DNA from: Desulforhopalus singaporensis
GTDB lineage: Bacteria; Desulfobacterota; Desulfobulbia; Desulfobulbales; Desulfocapsaceae
Assembly: GCF_900104445.1 (NCBI RefSeq)
Contig: NZ_FNJI01000009.1
Span: 62,001 to 126,000 of the forward strand
Length of the DNA: 64,000 nucleotides
Direction of reading: 5' to 3'
Position 1 is the first letter of the stretch. Every line of letters starts with the position of its first letter. The notes under the pieces were generated by a model. The model was not told the origin of the DNA. It did not search any database and worked only from the letters and a program-made list of their open reading frames with translations. This document shows, piece by piece, positions 1 to 9,921 of this stretch. The translations under genes and the position numbers were made by a program.

Positions 1-2
1 AC

Positions 3-1829
3 TGGCGGTTTACCGGCCCCCTTACGCGGCAACATCCTCATTTTCAAGAGATAAAAAAGGAGGTGGAGAGTTTGCCCCAGGATATGGCCAGCTACCTCCG
101 CACTCTGATGGATTACCTGTTTGTCAGTAAAAAACTTGGCAAGAGCCTCAAAAGATCCCACTGCATGGGAAATCTGCTCATCGCCGCCGCCGTTTTCCGC
201 GAACAGGACAACTATGGCGCCAGCGGGGTTGATGATTCCGATATCGCCGCCCATTGCGCAATCAGGGACGGCCTGGATCGTCTGGGCAGGATAATCGGGG
301 CTGCACCAAGGGCGGTAATGCCTTGCACTTCTACGCCTGCGCAGCTGCGGGTGCTCTACACCAACGGTGTGGAAATTACCGGTGAACATAAATTGAGCAC
401 GGCCACCCGTGGAGTTCCGGTGGATTCCGTGCATGTCGATTACTGTGGTGAGGCCAGAACTTATGATGAGATCATAGAAGACATCGAACGGGCTGATATA
501 GTGGTGTTCGCCCCAGGCAGTCTCTATTCCTCTATAATCCCGGTATTCAAGGTACCCGGGCTTGCCGAGGCGGTCAGGTCAAACACCAGGGCCATGAAAA
601 TATTGATTTCAAATCTCTGGGTCCAGGCGGGCGAGACGGATCTTTCACTGGTGAACCCCGAACGCAAATTTCATGTCTCCGACATGATCCGGGCCTATGA
701 AGAAAACATCCCCGGAGGTACCAGGGACCTGTTCAATGAAGTCTTGTGCGTGTCGTTAAAAGATATCCCGGGATCGGTCTTGCAAAGATATGGTGTCGAA
801 GGCAAGGTGCCTATTTACCTGGACAAGGAAAAGCTGGTCGGCTCAAACTTTTTTCCGGTCGAGTGCGATATATTTTCCACAGCTGCCTTGAACGATAGAG
901 GGGTTATCCAGCATGATCAGGAGCGGTTGGCCCTTGCCATTAAAGCTCTCTATAACGGCCGTAAATGCTGGGAAAAAGGAATTGTTGCCTCCCGGGAGGG
1001 CGGAACCGGAGGGAGCGCTGATAAAAATCTGCAACCCCAAAATCGGTCGACAGAGAAGTGTCCCGAGAAGCTGAGACAGACGATCAAACCGTATATTAAA
1101 TATCGCAAAATAAGTGAGAAGATAGATTCGCTTAAAATTTGCTGCATCGGACTTGACAAAAAACCAGACCTATCTCATATTAAGAGCATGATCGTCGATA
1201 TCCTGTGCGATCATCCGGTGATACCGATCGCCCATCTGGGATTTTTTAGGGATATATTCTGCGTTTCCTCCGAGCTATGGAAACGCGACCAACAGTGGGA
1301 CAACGTTTTCTCCTTTTTTGATCCCGCTGACGGATGCATAAAGATACGAGCAGATCAGTTCAGAGATCGCCGCAATCTCGAAGTGGCCTTTATGGTGGCG
1401 CTTGGTGAGTCCCTGCTGGGAAATTATGCAGCGGAAAAGATAATGGAGGACGTGGTGATAGACGGAATCGGGCTTGGCCGCGTATACCATCTGTACCTGG
1501 CTGCGGAGCCCCAAAGGCGTTGTTATTTTGACACACACCAGATAAAGACCTTTTTGTCGCTGTCAAGGATGTGTGATACAGGGGATCATAATCACTATAC
1601 ACGACTGGTAAACAGAGGGGAGGGGTTCACCCCGCCCGGATTGCTGATGGGGCTCATGTATGCCTGGTATGTTGACAACCAGCTCGCTTCGCATATCGAG
1701 TACAAGATGTCCGTCATGAAAATTAGAAAGTCGGACCTGATACCCGAGCAGGTCCGCATGGCTGACCGTCGACGAAAAATGGTCGATTTTTTCCGAGAAG
1801 TTGTGTTTTACGGTGACCTCAAACCGTAA
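3..1829 (+). CDS. CofD/YvcK-like protein, 5' end outside window
   Basis: The reading frame is open from base 3, so the true start lies upstream; the first in-window candidate, a GTG at 63, is internal. Residues after that GTG carry the CofD/YvcK fold: the MGNLLIAAA segment and the VVFAPGSLYSSIIP segment match the substrate-binding core shared by 2-phospho-L-lactate transferase and the gluconeogenesis factor YvcK. The N-terminal glycine-rich loop is off the window. After about residue 310 there is a further ~280-residue domain (GESLLGNYAAEKIMEDVV, GFTPPGLLMGLMYAWYVDN) that ordinary YvcK lacks and that I do not recognise. YvcK homologues influence carbon metabolism and cell shape in other bacteria; F420 synthesis is unlikely without other F420 genes nearby. 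A response regulator follows 25 bases later on the same strand. Confidence 0.8.
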   Translation, partial: WRFTGPLTRQHPHFQEIKKEVESLPQDMASYLRTLMDYLFVSKKLGKSLKRSHCMGNLLIAAAVFREQDNYGASGVDDSDIAAHCAIRDGLDRLGRIIGAAPRAVMPCTSTPAQLRVLYTNGVEITGEHKLSTATRGVPVDSVHVDYCGEARTYDEIIEDIERADIVVFAPGSLYSSIIPVFKVPGLAEAVRSNTRAMKILISNLWVQAGETDLSLVNPERKFHVSDMIRAYEENIPGGTRDLFNEVLCVSLKDIPGSVLQRYGVEGKVPIYLDKEKLVGSNFFPVECDIFSTAALNDRGVIQHDQERLALAIKALYNGRKCWEKGIVASREGGTGGSADKNLQPQNRSTEKCPEKLRQTIKPYIKYRKISEKIDSLKICCIGLDKKPDLSHIKSMIVDILCDHPVIPIAHLGFFRDIFCVSSELWKRDQQWDNVFSFFDPADGCIKIRADQFRDRRNLEVAFMVALGESLLGNYAAEKIMEDVVIDGIGLGRVYHLYLAAEPQRRCYFDTHQIKTFLSLSRMCDTGDHNHYTRLVNRGEGFTPPGLLMGLMYAWYVDNQLASHIEYKMSVMKIRKSDLIPEQVRMADRRRKMVDFFREVVFYGDLKP

Positions 1830-1854
1830 GATCGACTGAAACAGCGAAAACAAG

Positions 1855-2235
1855 ATGAAGATATTGATAATAGACGACGACCACAGAACTCGCGATCTTT
1901 TCAAAATCTGGCTGGAAAAGGAGAATTTTGAAGTTCTTGAAGCGGCCAATGGATTGGAGGGGATGAAAGCGCAGCAAAAACATCGGGCTGACATGCTCAT
2001 CTGCGACCTGATAATGCCGGTTCAGGAGGGAATAGAGACAATTTCCCTGTTCAGGGAAAATTATCCCCAGGTAGGAATTATAGCTATTTCCGGGGGCGGC
2101 CAGATCGGTTCGGAATCGTACCTGCAGATGGCGGAGATCCTCGGTGCCTGGCGAGTGTTCGCCAAACCTCTGGACATGACGCAGATTGTGCAGGCAGTAC
2201 ATGAATGGCAAAAAGGATTACCCCACATCGCGTAG
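1855..2235 (+). CDS. Single-domain response regulator (receiver only)
   Basis: This 126-residue protein is a lone CheY-type receiver domain with no output domain. It has the acidic pocket D7-D8-D9, the phospho-acceptor D51 in CDLIMP, the switch serine S79 in AISGG and the conserved K104 in AKPLD. It starts with ATG 25 bases after the CofD-like gene and is probably cotranscribed with it. No histidine kinase is present nearby, so its partner is unknown. It probably passes phosphate or controls by protein contact. It converges on hrpA. Confidence 0.88.
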   Translation: MKILIIDDDHRTRDLFKIWLEKENFEVLEAANGLEGMKAQQKHRADMLICDLIMPVQEGIETISLFRENYPQVGIIAISGGGQIGSESYLQMAEILGAWRVFAKPLDMTQIVQAVHEWQKGLPHIA

Positions 2236-2249
2236 GGTGGCGGTCACCG

Positions 2250-5200
2250 CTAGCTTGTACTGCAGAACGTCTTCCACTGGTGATCGAGTTTTTTGCTGGA
2301 AATCGAGTTCTTGCCAGTCAGCTCCGGAGCAAAAAGCTGCAGTTTGAACTCGTTGAACATTGACTGGTAGAGTACAAATTCCCGCAGCGCATCGGCTGAG
2401 AGAAGCTTTTTCTTCTTTTGCCCCTCGATGAGCCTCGACAGATGCGGTTCAAGTTGCCTCTTCTTTTTTGCGTCTTTATCCGGATTTGCATAGAACCGTT
2501 GCGCCCGCAGCGAGATTCCCCGCAGTTGCCGCTCGACCTGATTGAAATCGAGAGCGAAGTCTGACAGCAGAAAGTCGTGGGGCAGAATCATGTCGATCTC
2601 TGCCATGAATTCCTGTTCCAGGGGCGGGAGGAAATGTTTTTTGCTTCGTGATTTTTCAAACAGGGCGGTTAGCTGCGATTCCACTTCACGGCGTTGTCGC
2701 AGGGATGCAAGAATCTGCTCGAGAATATTTCTGCCCTCTTTGAAAAAACCGGTCTTGCGGAGATGTTCGATTTTGCACAGGTAGGCCGATTCCTCGATAA
2801 TCCCTTCGTCAAGAGGGGCAAACAGCGATGCGACGATAAAGTCGAGCACCAGCCTGACCAATTCGTTTCTATCAAGGCCAAGTTTTGCAAATATTAACGT
2901 TGAAGGGCCTGAAAAACTGGTGCTGCAGAGTTTTTTCAGCGCCTTGTACTGGTCTTTAAAGGGGATGCGCAACAGAAAAAGGGTGCCTTCACGATTGATC
3001 CGACTGGCTTTTTCCGGATCATTCTCAAATACTACCTGGATCGTTTGTTTCTGCTGGTCGGCCTGCAGAGCACCATAGAGATAGCCTGCTGTTTCACCGG
3101 TTTTGGTGAAAATCGGGACCCTGGAAGGAAGACCTGCAAAATCCCAGGTGACATATTCAGTGTGCTGCCATTTTCCGACGATTTTTTCAGCATTGCCTCT
3201 TAATACCAGAGATGGGTCCGGCTCCATGGCGCGGCTGTTTTGGTGAATCAGTTCTGCCAGGTTGCGTCCACTGCATATTTCATCCCCATGTTCATCGAAC
3301 AGCAAAAAAATCGGGGTCAGATGTGGTGGAAGTTCCCTGGTCCACTGATCGCGGGCGACAAGAAATCGAAACTGCTTGAGAATCGATTGTTCAAGAGCTG
3401 TCAGCAAAGAACCCTTGCCGAACTCTATATCATCGAGCACCCGGGCTACGCTTTCGTTGACCGGAACCAGCTTTTTTCTTAAGCTTTTGGGAAGTGATTT
3501 GAACAGGTAGGTGACTTTTTCATCAATAAATCCGGGCACCAGCCAGTCGAATCTTTCAGGCGACATGGTTTTTGCCATCTGAAGGGGGATACGAAAGGTC
3601 ACCCCGTCTCTTTCAGTGCCCGGCGCAAATTGGTATTCAAGACGGATCTCCGTTGAGCCGATGGTTGTTCTGGTAGGAAAATCGACAAGTTCCCTGTCAT
3701 CGATCTGTCTTATAAGGATATCTCTATCCTTCATAACCAGCAGCTCGGGGTCGGAGTGTTGTTTTAAAAATTTGTTGAGGCTGCGCTGGTCGCATACAGA
3801 ATCAGGGAGTCGGCTGTCATAGAACTCCGACAGGATCAAGTCATCTGCCACCAGGTTACGTACCCGCATTCTGTCTTCTGAATTCTGCCATTTTTTAATC
3901 AGCGAGAGATTGTGTGTAAGAAACGAATAGGAACCTTTTAATTCACCTTCAATGAGGGCCTGGATAAAAATCTCCCGGGCACTCTTGCTGTTTTTCCGGT
4001 GCCGCTTTACAAAATCGACTTTGGTGCCGCTGCTTATGACCAGGCCGAAAAGGGACGCTGTCTCGTCGGCGACCACCTGACCGGTTTTTTTCTGCCACCT
4101 CGGGTTGCTCCATGAATATTTACAGAGGTGCGGAACGCACTGCTTGATCCAGTCCGGGTCGATTGATGCCACGGTGAGCGCATAAAGATTATTGGTCTCA
4201 AGAAAAGAGGCACCGAGTATCCAGCCAGGACTTTTGGCAAATTGACCAGAGCCGGGAAAGATCATGAGTTCCTTGTTTTGCGAACCCTGGTAGATACGGC
4301 CGTTTTTTTTCATTGCCAGGTTTCTGGCAAAGCCGGTGATCAGCGCCTTATGGATCTGCAGGTAGTCGCCATCACCGCTGTTATCGGAAAACCCCTGGCG
4401 CTTTGACAGCATTCGGGTGAGCTGGTCGTGCAGATCGAACCATTCTCGCATTCGCTGAAAAGAGAGAAAGGAAGCTTTACAGAATTTTTTAAGCTTTGAC
4501 CATGACTTGTGGGAGCCGGCCTGATCGTGATAGAGATTCCACAGGTTCAAAAACGACATGAAATCGGAATGGGGATGGGCAAATGTCTTATGCGCGTTGT
4601 CGGCATCCTGCTCGCTGTCGGCGGGCCGTACCCTGGGGTCGGCAATGGCGAGAACCGAGGCGATGATTTTGATTTCACGAAGACAGTTATTCTGTCTGGC
4701 CTCAAGTATAACCCTGGATATACAGGGGTCGATGGGCAGGTCCGCCATGATCTTTCCGTATCCGGTCAGCTTCCTGCTTCCGGTTATCGCACCGAGTTCT
4801 TTCAGCAACCGGTAGCCTTCCCTGATTGCCGTGTTAAACGGCGGTTCAAGAAATGGAAAATCGGCAGGATCTCCAAGCTTGAGTGAGATCATCTGCAGGA
4901 TGACTTCGGCAAGGTTCGAACGTTTGAGTTCGGGCAGGGTAAACTGCTGGCGGTCCAGGTAATCTTCCTCTGAGTAGAGGCGAATACAGACTCCCGGCCC
5001 CACCCGCCCGCATCTGCCTTTTCTCTGGTCGCAGCTTGCCTGTGAAATCTTGGTAACCGGCAGACTTGTGGTTTTGGCCCTGACATTATAATAGGAGATC
5101 CTTGCCAGACCGCTGTCGATCACATACCGTATTCCGGGAACCGTAAGCGATGTCTCGGCAACGTTGGTGGCAACGATGATCTTTATTTTTTTCTGGGGTT

Positions 5201-6002
5201 GAAAGATCTTGCGCTGATCGCCGGAGGGTAGCCTGCCAAACAGTGGCAGTACCACGCAGTGGGGAAAATGGCTTTGAAGCAGCTTGCAGCACTGCCTGAT
5301 TTCTCTTTCGGTTGCAAGAAAAATGAGAAGATCGCCTTCAACCCTCTGATCAAAGAGCTCTTTAACCACCGCAACACAGTGTTCGACAAGACTCTCGGAT
5401 TCGTCGTTGTCACCATCCTCAGGGGGGCGGTATTTTACCGTGACGGGATAGGTGCGTCCGGAAACTGAGATAACCGGGGCGTCGTCAAAATGTTTGGCAA
5501 AAGCCGAAGTGTCTATTGTCGCCGAGCTGATTACGACCTTCAGGTCACGACGATATTTAAGCAGTTTTTTGAGGTAGCCCAGTAAAAAGTCGATATTTAG
5601 ACTTCTCTCATGGGCTTCGTCGATGATGATGACACCGTATTGTGACAGCAGCCGATCGCTTCGGGTCTCGGCGAGCAGCACCCCGTCGGTCATGAATTTG
5701 ATCTTCGTCTCTTTAGACGTATGATCGTGAAAACGGATTTTGTAACCGACTGTTGCCGGTCCTGCCTGCAACTCCTCCGCGACCCGACCGGCGACGGAAG
5801 TAGCGGCAATCCGTCTTGGCTGGGTGCATCCAATGACGAGATTGGAGTCGGGAAATGCTTCAATACACATTTTCGGGAGCTGGGTTGTTTTTCCAGAACC
5901 AGTATCACCAGCGACGATGACGACCTGATTGTTTCTTAGAGTGGTTATGATGCGTTTTCGTTCCGGTGAAATAGGCAGATGGGCGGGGTATTTAAAAATC
6001 AT
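2250..6002 (-). CDS. hrpA: ATP-dependent RNA helicase HrpA (DEAH box)
   Basis: The 1250-residue length is close to the ~1300 of E. coli HrpA. The N-terminal helicase has Walker A GDTGSGKTT at 32-40, DEAH at 128-131, the SAT motif (VVISSATID) and the RKGRCGRVGPG motif VI. The helicase-associated and OB-fold segments follow, then the long HrpA-specific C-terminal region (FRIPLQMAKTMSPERFDWLVPG and onward). HrpA enzymes unwind RNA and in E. coli act on stalled or collided ribosomes and mRNA processing. It starts at an ATG and is divergent from priA across 246 bases in which I see no gene. Confidence 0.95.
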   Translation of the reverse strand: MIFKYPAHLPISPERKRIITTLRNNQVVIVAGDTGSGKTTQLPKMCIEAFPDSNLVIGCTQPRRIAATSVAGRVAEELQAGPATVGYKIRFHDHTSKETKIKFMTDGVLLAETRSDRLLSQYGVIIIDEAHERSLNIDFLLGYLKKLLKYRRDLKVVISSATIDTSAFAKHFDDAPVISVSGRTYPVTVKYRPPEDGDNDESESLVEHCVAVVKELFDQRVEGDLLIFLATEREIRQCCKLLQSHFPHCVVLPLFGRLPSGDQRKIFQPQKKIKIIVATNVAETSLTVPGIRYVIDSGLARISYYNVRAKTTSLPVTKISQASCDQRKGRCGRVGPGVCIRLYSEEDYLDRQQFTLPELKRSNLAEVILQMISLKLGDPADFPFLEPPFNTAIREGYRLLKELGAITGSRKLTGYGKIMADLPIDPCISRVILEARQNNCLREIKIIASVLAIADPRVRPADSEQDADNAHKTFAHPHSDFMSFLNLWNLYHDQAGSHKSWSKLKKFCKASFLSFQRMREWFDLHDQLTRMLSKRQGFSDNSGDGDYLQIHKALITGFARNLAMKKNGRIYQGSQNKELMIFPGSGQFAKSPGWILGASFLETNNLYALTVASIDPDWIKQCVPHLCKYSWSNPRWQKKTGQVVADETASLFGLVISSGTKVDFVKRHRKNSKSAREIFIQALIEGELKGSYSFLTHNLSLIKKWQNSEDRMRVRNLVADDLILSEFYDSRLPDSVCDQRSLNKFLKQHSDPELLVMKDRDILIRQIDDRELVDFPTRTTIGSTEIRLEYQFAPGTERDGVTFRIPLQMAKTMSPERFDWLVPGFIDEKVTYLFKSLPKSLRKKLVPVNESVARVLDDIEFGKGSLLTALEQSILKQFRFLVARDQWTRELPPHLTPIFLLFDEHGDEICSGRNLAELIHQNSRAMEPDPSLVLRGNAEKIVGKWQHTEYVTWDFAGLPSRVPIFTKTGETAGYLYGALQADQQKQTIQVVFENDPEKASRINREGTLFLLRIPFKDQYKALKKLCSTSFSGPSTLIFAKLGLDRNELVRLVLDFIVASLFAPLDEGIIEESAYLCKIEHLRKTGFFKEGRNILEQILASLRQRREVESQLTALFEKSRSKKHFLPPLEQEFMAEIDMILPHDFLLSDFALDFNQVERQLRGISLRAQRFYANPDKDAKKKRQLEPHLSRLIEGQKKKKLLSADALREFVLYQSMFNEFKLQLFAPELTGKNSISSKKLDHQWKTFCSTS

Positions 6003-6248
6003 GAAAAAAATAGATGTGATGCTGGAAGTATGTTACATCTTGCTGTCAGCCGATGAGGTTGCCCCGCGGGGCGACCTGGCAGCAGCACAGGGTTTAATGG
6101 TTTCAGATTGTCGTTTGTCATGACATATACACCATAACCGGGCATGTTGTCAGCTGCCACCGGAAAATGGATCGAAATTCCCCAATATTTTTTAAAGAGA
6201 TATGAGTTTAACCATGCTTTTTCACCCACAACCCAGTGATGAAACCCG

Positions 6249-8792
6249 ATGACTTACCTTGAAGTGGCGCTGGCGGTCCCCCTGGACACGGTTCTAACCT
6301 ACAGTTGCCCAGACGATCTTGCAGTGGTGCCGGTAGCCGGGGAAGTATTCTCTCTTGTCGGCAGACGGGTGCTGGTACCGCTTGGGGGCAGGCAGGTTAC
6401 TGGCTATGTGGTTGACGATATGGTGGAAACAGAAGGGGAGTTACCCTTTAGGATAAAGCCGATTAACAGGTTTCTTGACGACCGGGCTGTTTTCGATGAG
6501 TCGATGGTTCGTTTTTTCCGATGGGCGGCCGACTACTATCAGTACCCCCTGGGGCTGGTGATAAAGGCGGCGCTGCCGGGAGGTATGACCCAGCAAAGTG
6601 TGACACGGATAGTTCTTAAAGCCAGCTCTGTGGAGTTCCTGGAAAGGTTCGGTGACAAGGTGCCACCGTGGGCTGACCAGCTGGTCGCAAAAAAAACACT
6701 TTCTGCCCGCGAATCGAGAAAAATCCTTACCACCAGCCGTTGGAAAAAAACAATCGCTGAGCTTGCCGATTCGGGCGTGGTGGAAATAGCTAATTCAGTT
6801 GCAAAGGACCGGGTCAGCGCCAAAAAAGAGAAATGCTACGAATTAGCCCCGCTTGGCACCAATGTTCTTGACCGCTTTGAAAATTTTGCCGTTTGTGCTG
6901 AACAGATAGCGCTGTGCATAAAGACAACAGAGCTTACCTGCGGGATGGTATTAAAGAAATCAGAGGCTAAAACACTTCTGGTCATTGGTGGGCTGGCAAA
7001 TGAAAAACAGACCCTCCGCATCAGTCACAAAGAGGTTCTGGATCTCTACCCTAATGCGCGGACAAGAATTGTAGAACTCATCGACAAGCAGCTCATATAT
7101 GAGTCCCAGCACCGGATATATAGAAGTCCCCTCGGAGAGCAGCTGCGTTATTATCCCAGGCCCGAGGAGCTGACCAGCCAGCAGGAAGCAGTAGTAACAG
7201 AGATTGCAGCGGCCATTGGCACGACAAAATTTGCTCCATTTCTTTTGCACGGGGTTACCGGCAGCGGCAAGACCGAGGTGTATCTGAGAAGTGCAGAACG
7301 AACACTTGAGCTGGGCAGGGACGTGATCGTTCTCGTTCCTGAAATAGCGCTTGCCACACAACTTGAGGCGCATTTCGTTTCAAGATTTGGTGACAACGTC
7401 GCCCTGTTGCATTCGGGTATGAGTTCAGCGGAGAAGTACGATCAGTTCTTTATGGCTCTTAACGGCAGGGCAAAAATCGTGATCGGGGCGAGGTCCGCAA
7501 TTTTTGCACCGCTCACTAAGCCGGGCCTGATAATCGTAGATGAAGAGCATGACTCGAGCTACAAACAGGACGACGGTTTCTGCTATCACGCAAGAGATCT
7601 TGCCGTGCTGCGGGCTAAACACAGCGACTGTACCGTCATTCTTGGTTCTGCCACGCCGTCTGTGACCAGCTATTACAACACAAGGATCGGTAAGTATCGC
7701 CTTCTGGAAATGAGCAAGAGGGTAGGGAGCAGTTCCTTGCCGCGGACGGCGCTATTAAATCTCAATAGTAAAAACCGGATCAGGAAAAAAACGATCATCT
7801 CGCAGGAGCTGCTGCAGATGATGCAAGACACCATGGCCGATGAAAAACAGGTCATCTTGCTGTTGAACAGGAGAGGGTTTGCAACGGCGCTGGTGTGCAG
7901 GGATTGCGGTACCCCGGTCTCCTGTAATCATTGCAATATCTCCCTGACCTATCATAAGCAGAGGGAGAGCATGATGTGTCACTACTGCGGGTTTACCCAG
8001 AGCGCCAGTCTGGTCTGCGGTCAGTGCCGGTCAATGGATCTGCAGCCGGTAGGATTCGGAACGGAAAGGGTGGAAAACGAGTTAGCCGAACTGCTGCCCG
8101 ATGCGCGGATCAAAAGGATCGATTCGGATATCGCCGCCGACAGAAAAAAGTTTATTACCATCCTGTCACAAATGCATAATGGAGATATCGATATCCTCAT
8201 CGGCACCCAGATGATTGCCAAAGGCCATCATTTTCCCAAAGTAACCCTGGTCGGTGTGCTGTGGGCGGACGGAGGCATGAGCATGCCGGACTACAAGGCA
8301 GCGGAGCGGACTTTCCAGCTTATCACCCAGGTCACCGGCCGTGCGGGGCGGGAAGAGGCTCCCGGCAGGGTGTTGATCCAGACGATGCGTCCCGATCATT
8401 ATGCCATAGAGTATGCCAAGAGCCATGACTATGAAAAATTTTACAACCACGAGATCGAGCTTCGGAAAAACCCGTTTTTCCCGCCGTTTGTAAGACTTGT
8501 CCTTTTGCGCATACAGGGAAGAGTCGAAAGCTCGGTGAGAACCACCTGTCTGGACGTTGCACGGTTTTGCCGAAAATTTGCAGCGGACTCGAAAAACCGC
8601 ATGGAAATTCTCGGTCCGGCACCGGCCCCCCTTGACAGGGTCAGGGATAATTTCAGGTGGCAGATACTGCTAAAGAGCCCCAGTCCGCACCACCTTCACC
8701 AGCTTTGTCAGCGGCTGCGGGAGAGCAGCAGGCAACTTGTTAATAGCCAGTGCAACCTGGTAATCGACGTCGATCCGGAATCGATGATGTAA
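6249..8792 (+). CDS. priA: Primosomal protein N' (replication restart helicase PriA)
   Basis: The protein of 847 residues is somewhat longer than E. coli PriA (732). The N-terminal DNA-binding region (YLEVALAVPLDTVLTYSCP) comes first, then a RecA-like helicase with Walker A GVTGSGKTE near residue 335 and DEEH near 431. An eight-cysteine zinc-binding block lies between about 548 and 595 (CRDCGTPVSCNHC, CHYCGF, CGQC). PriA reloads the replicative helicase at collapsed forks. The extra length sits between the DNA-binding region and the helicase. Its stop codon is two bases from the stop of the convergent aminomutase gene, with no terminator between them. Confidence 0.96.
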   Translation: MTYLEVALAVPLDTVLTYSCPDDLAVVPVAGEVFSLVGRRVLVPLGGRQVTGYVVDDMVETEGELPFRIKPINRFLDDRAVFDESMVRFFRWAADYYQYPLGLVIKAALPGGMTQQSVTRIVLKASSVEFLERFGDKVPPWADQLVAKKTLSARESRKILTTSRWKKTIAELADSGVVEIANSVAKDRVSAKKEKCYELAPLGTNVLDRFENFAVCAEQIALCIKTTELTCGMVLKKSEAKTLLVIGGLANEKQTLRISHKEVLDLYPNARTRIVELIDKQLIYESQHRIYRSPLGEQLRYYPRPEELTSQQEAVVTEIAAAIGTTKFAPFLLHGVTGSGKTEVYLRSAERTLELGRDVIVLVPEIALATQLEAHFVSRFGDNVALLHSGMSSAEKYDQFFMALNGRAKIVIGARSAIFAPLTKPGLIIVDEEHDSSYKQDDGFCYHARDLAVLRAKHSDCTVILGSATPSVTSYYNTRIGKYRLLEMSKRVGSSSLPRTALLNLNSKNRIRKKTIISQELLQMMQDTMADEKQVILLLNRRGFATALVCRDCGTPVSCNHCNISLTYHKQRESMMCHYCGFTQSASLVCGQCRSMDLQPVGFGTERVENELAELLPDARIKRIDSDIAADRKKFITILSQMHNGDIDILIGTQMIAKGHHFPKVTLVGVLWADGGMSMPDYKAAERTFQLITQVTGRAGREEAPGRVLIQTMRPDHYAIEYAKSHDYEKFYNHEIELRKNPFFPPFVRLVLLRIQGRVESSVRTTCLDVARFCRKFAADSKNRMEILGPAPAPLDRVRDNFRWQILLKSPSPHHLHQLCQRLRESSRQLVNSQCNLVIDVDPESMM

Positions 8793-8794
8793 AG

Positions 8795-9847
8795 TTACAA
8801 GGAACAGCCGGCTTCGGGGTAAACACAGAGTTTTCCCTGATAATTTTCAAATACCAATTCCTTGTCGCTGCTGCTGACAATATAGTCTGGTGTAAGCGGT
8901 ATTTTGCCTTTTCCTCCAGGTGCATCGAGAACGAAAGTCGGTACAGCCATTCCTGACAGGTGACTGTAGAGCTGCTTCATGATATCGATCCCAACCCTGG
9001 TGTTTGTCCGGAAATGATCTACGCCCCTGGTGAGATCGGCCTGAAAAAGGTAGTAGGGCTTCACCCTTATGCGCAAAAGCCCCCGCATAAGCTCTTTAAT
9101 GGTGTCGATGTTGTCATTGACCCCTTTTAACAGCACGGTCTGGCATCCAAGAGGTATGCCGGCGTCGGCGAGCATGGTGCAGGCCAGGCTCGACTGCTCC
9201 GTAATTTCCCTTGGGTGGTTGAAGTGGGTGTTGATATAGAGCGGATGATATTTTTTTAAGACGGCGACGAGGTCTTCAGTTACTCTCATCGGCAGTACCG
9301 ACGGCACCCTGGTGCCGATTCTGATAATTTCGATCGAGGGAATCTTTCGCAGATTGCCGAGAATTTCATCGAGCATGGTGTCGGACAGCAGCAGCGGGTC
9401 TCCACCTGACACCAGCACCTCACGCACTTCAGGATGGCTCTTGAGGTATTCATAACCCTGTTCAAGGGTCTCTTTTGAAGTACGCATCCTGGGAGTGCCG
9501 ACCATTCTCTTTCGGGTACAGAACCGGCAGTAGACGGCACAACTGTTGTTGACAAGAAACAGTACCCGGTCTGGATATTTATGGACCAGATTGGGGACGG
9601 GACTCAGCTCTTCTTCACCGAGCGGATCCGGGATACACACCCGATCATCGAGTTCGGCTTTGTCCGGAATCACCTGTTTGCCCAGGGGGTCGTCGGCAGC
9701 TGTGACTAAATTCAAAAAATAAGGATTGATGCGCATCGGAAAGTTTGCAATTACCTCGGGTAATGCGTTAATATCACAACCCAGCCGTTCCGCCAATCCT
9801 TCGGGTGTCGTTATGCTCTGCTGTAAGATTTCTTGCCAGTTTTCCAT
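8795..9847 (-). CDS. KamA/EpmB-family radical SAM aminomutase
   Basis: The radical SAM cluster site is C103-x3-C107-x2-C110 in SCAVYCRFC. The PLP lysine of lysine 2,3-aminomutases is probably K315 in PGGKGKIPL. The SGGDPLL and INTHFNHP motifs are typical of the family. At 350 residues it is close to E. coli EpmB (342) and shorter than clostridial lysine 2,3-aminomutase (~416), whose C-terminal zinc-cysteine segment it lacks. It may act on free lysine, giving beta-lysine, or on EF-P lysylation. No epmA or efp gene is in the window, so the two roles cannot be separated here. Confidence 0.88.
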   Translation of the reverse strand: MENWQEILQQSITTPEGLAERLGCDINALPEVIANFPMRINPYFLNLVTAADDPLGKQVIPDKAELDDRVCIPDPLGEEELSPVPNLVHKYPDRVLFLVNNSCAVYCRFCTRKRMVGTPRMRTSKETLEQGYEYLKSHPEVREVLVSGGDPLLLSDTMLDEILGNLRKIPSIEIIRIGTRVPSVLPMRVTEDLVAVLKKYHPLYINTHFNHPREITEQSSLACTMLADAGIPLGCQTVLLKGVNDNIDTIKELMRGLLRIRVKPYYLFQADLTRGVDHFRTNTRVGIDIMKQLYSHLSGMAVPTFVLDAPGGKGKIPLTPDYIVSSSDKELVFENYQGKLCVYPEAGCSL

Positions 9848-9877
9848 AGCGCCCCATTATGGGGGAAAGGACATTGC

Positions 9878-9905
9878 TTGTCAATTATACTTTTTTATAT
9901 ATAAG
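9878..9905 (+). promoter_or_regulatory. Candidate sigma-70 promoter of the malic enzyme gene
   Basis: TTGTCA (9878-9883) and TATAAG (9900-9905) are separated by 16 bases, five of six matches each. An overlapping choice is TTGCTT (9874-9879) with TATATA (9896-9901). Both would give a very short 5' leader, because the ribosome-binding site AAGGGG lies immediately downstream. That weakens the call. Confidence 0.38.
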
Positions 9906-9921
9906 AAAAAGGGGCCTGAAC

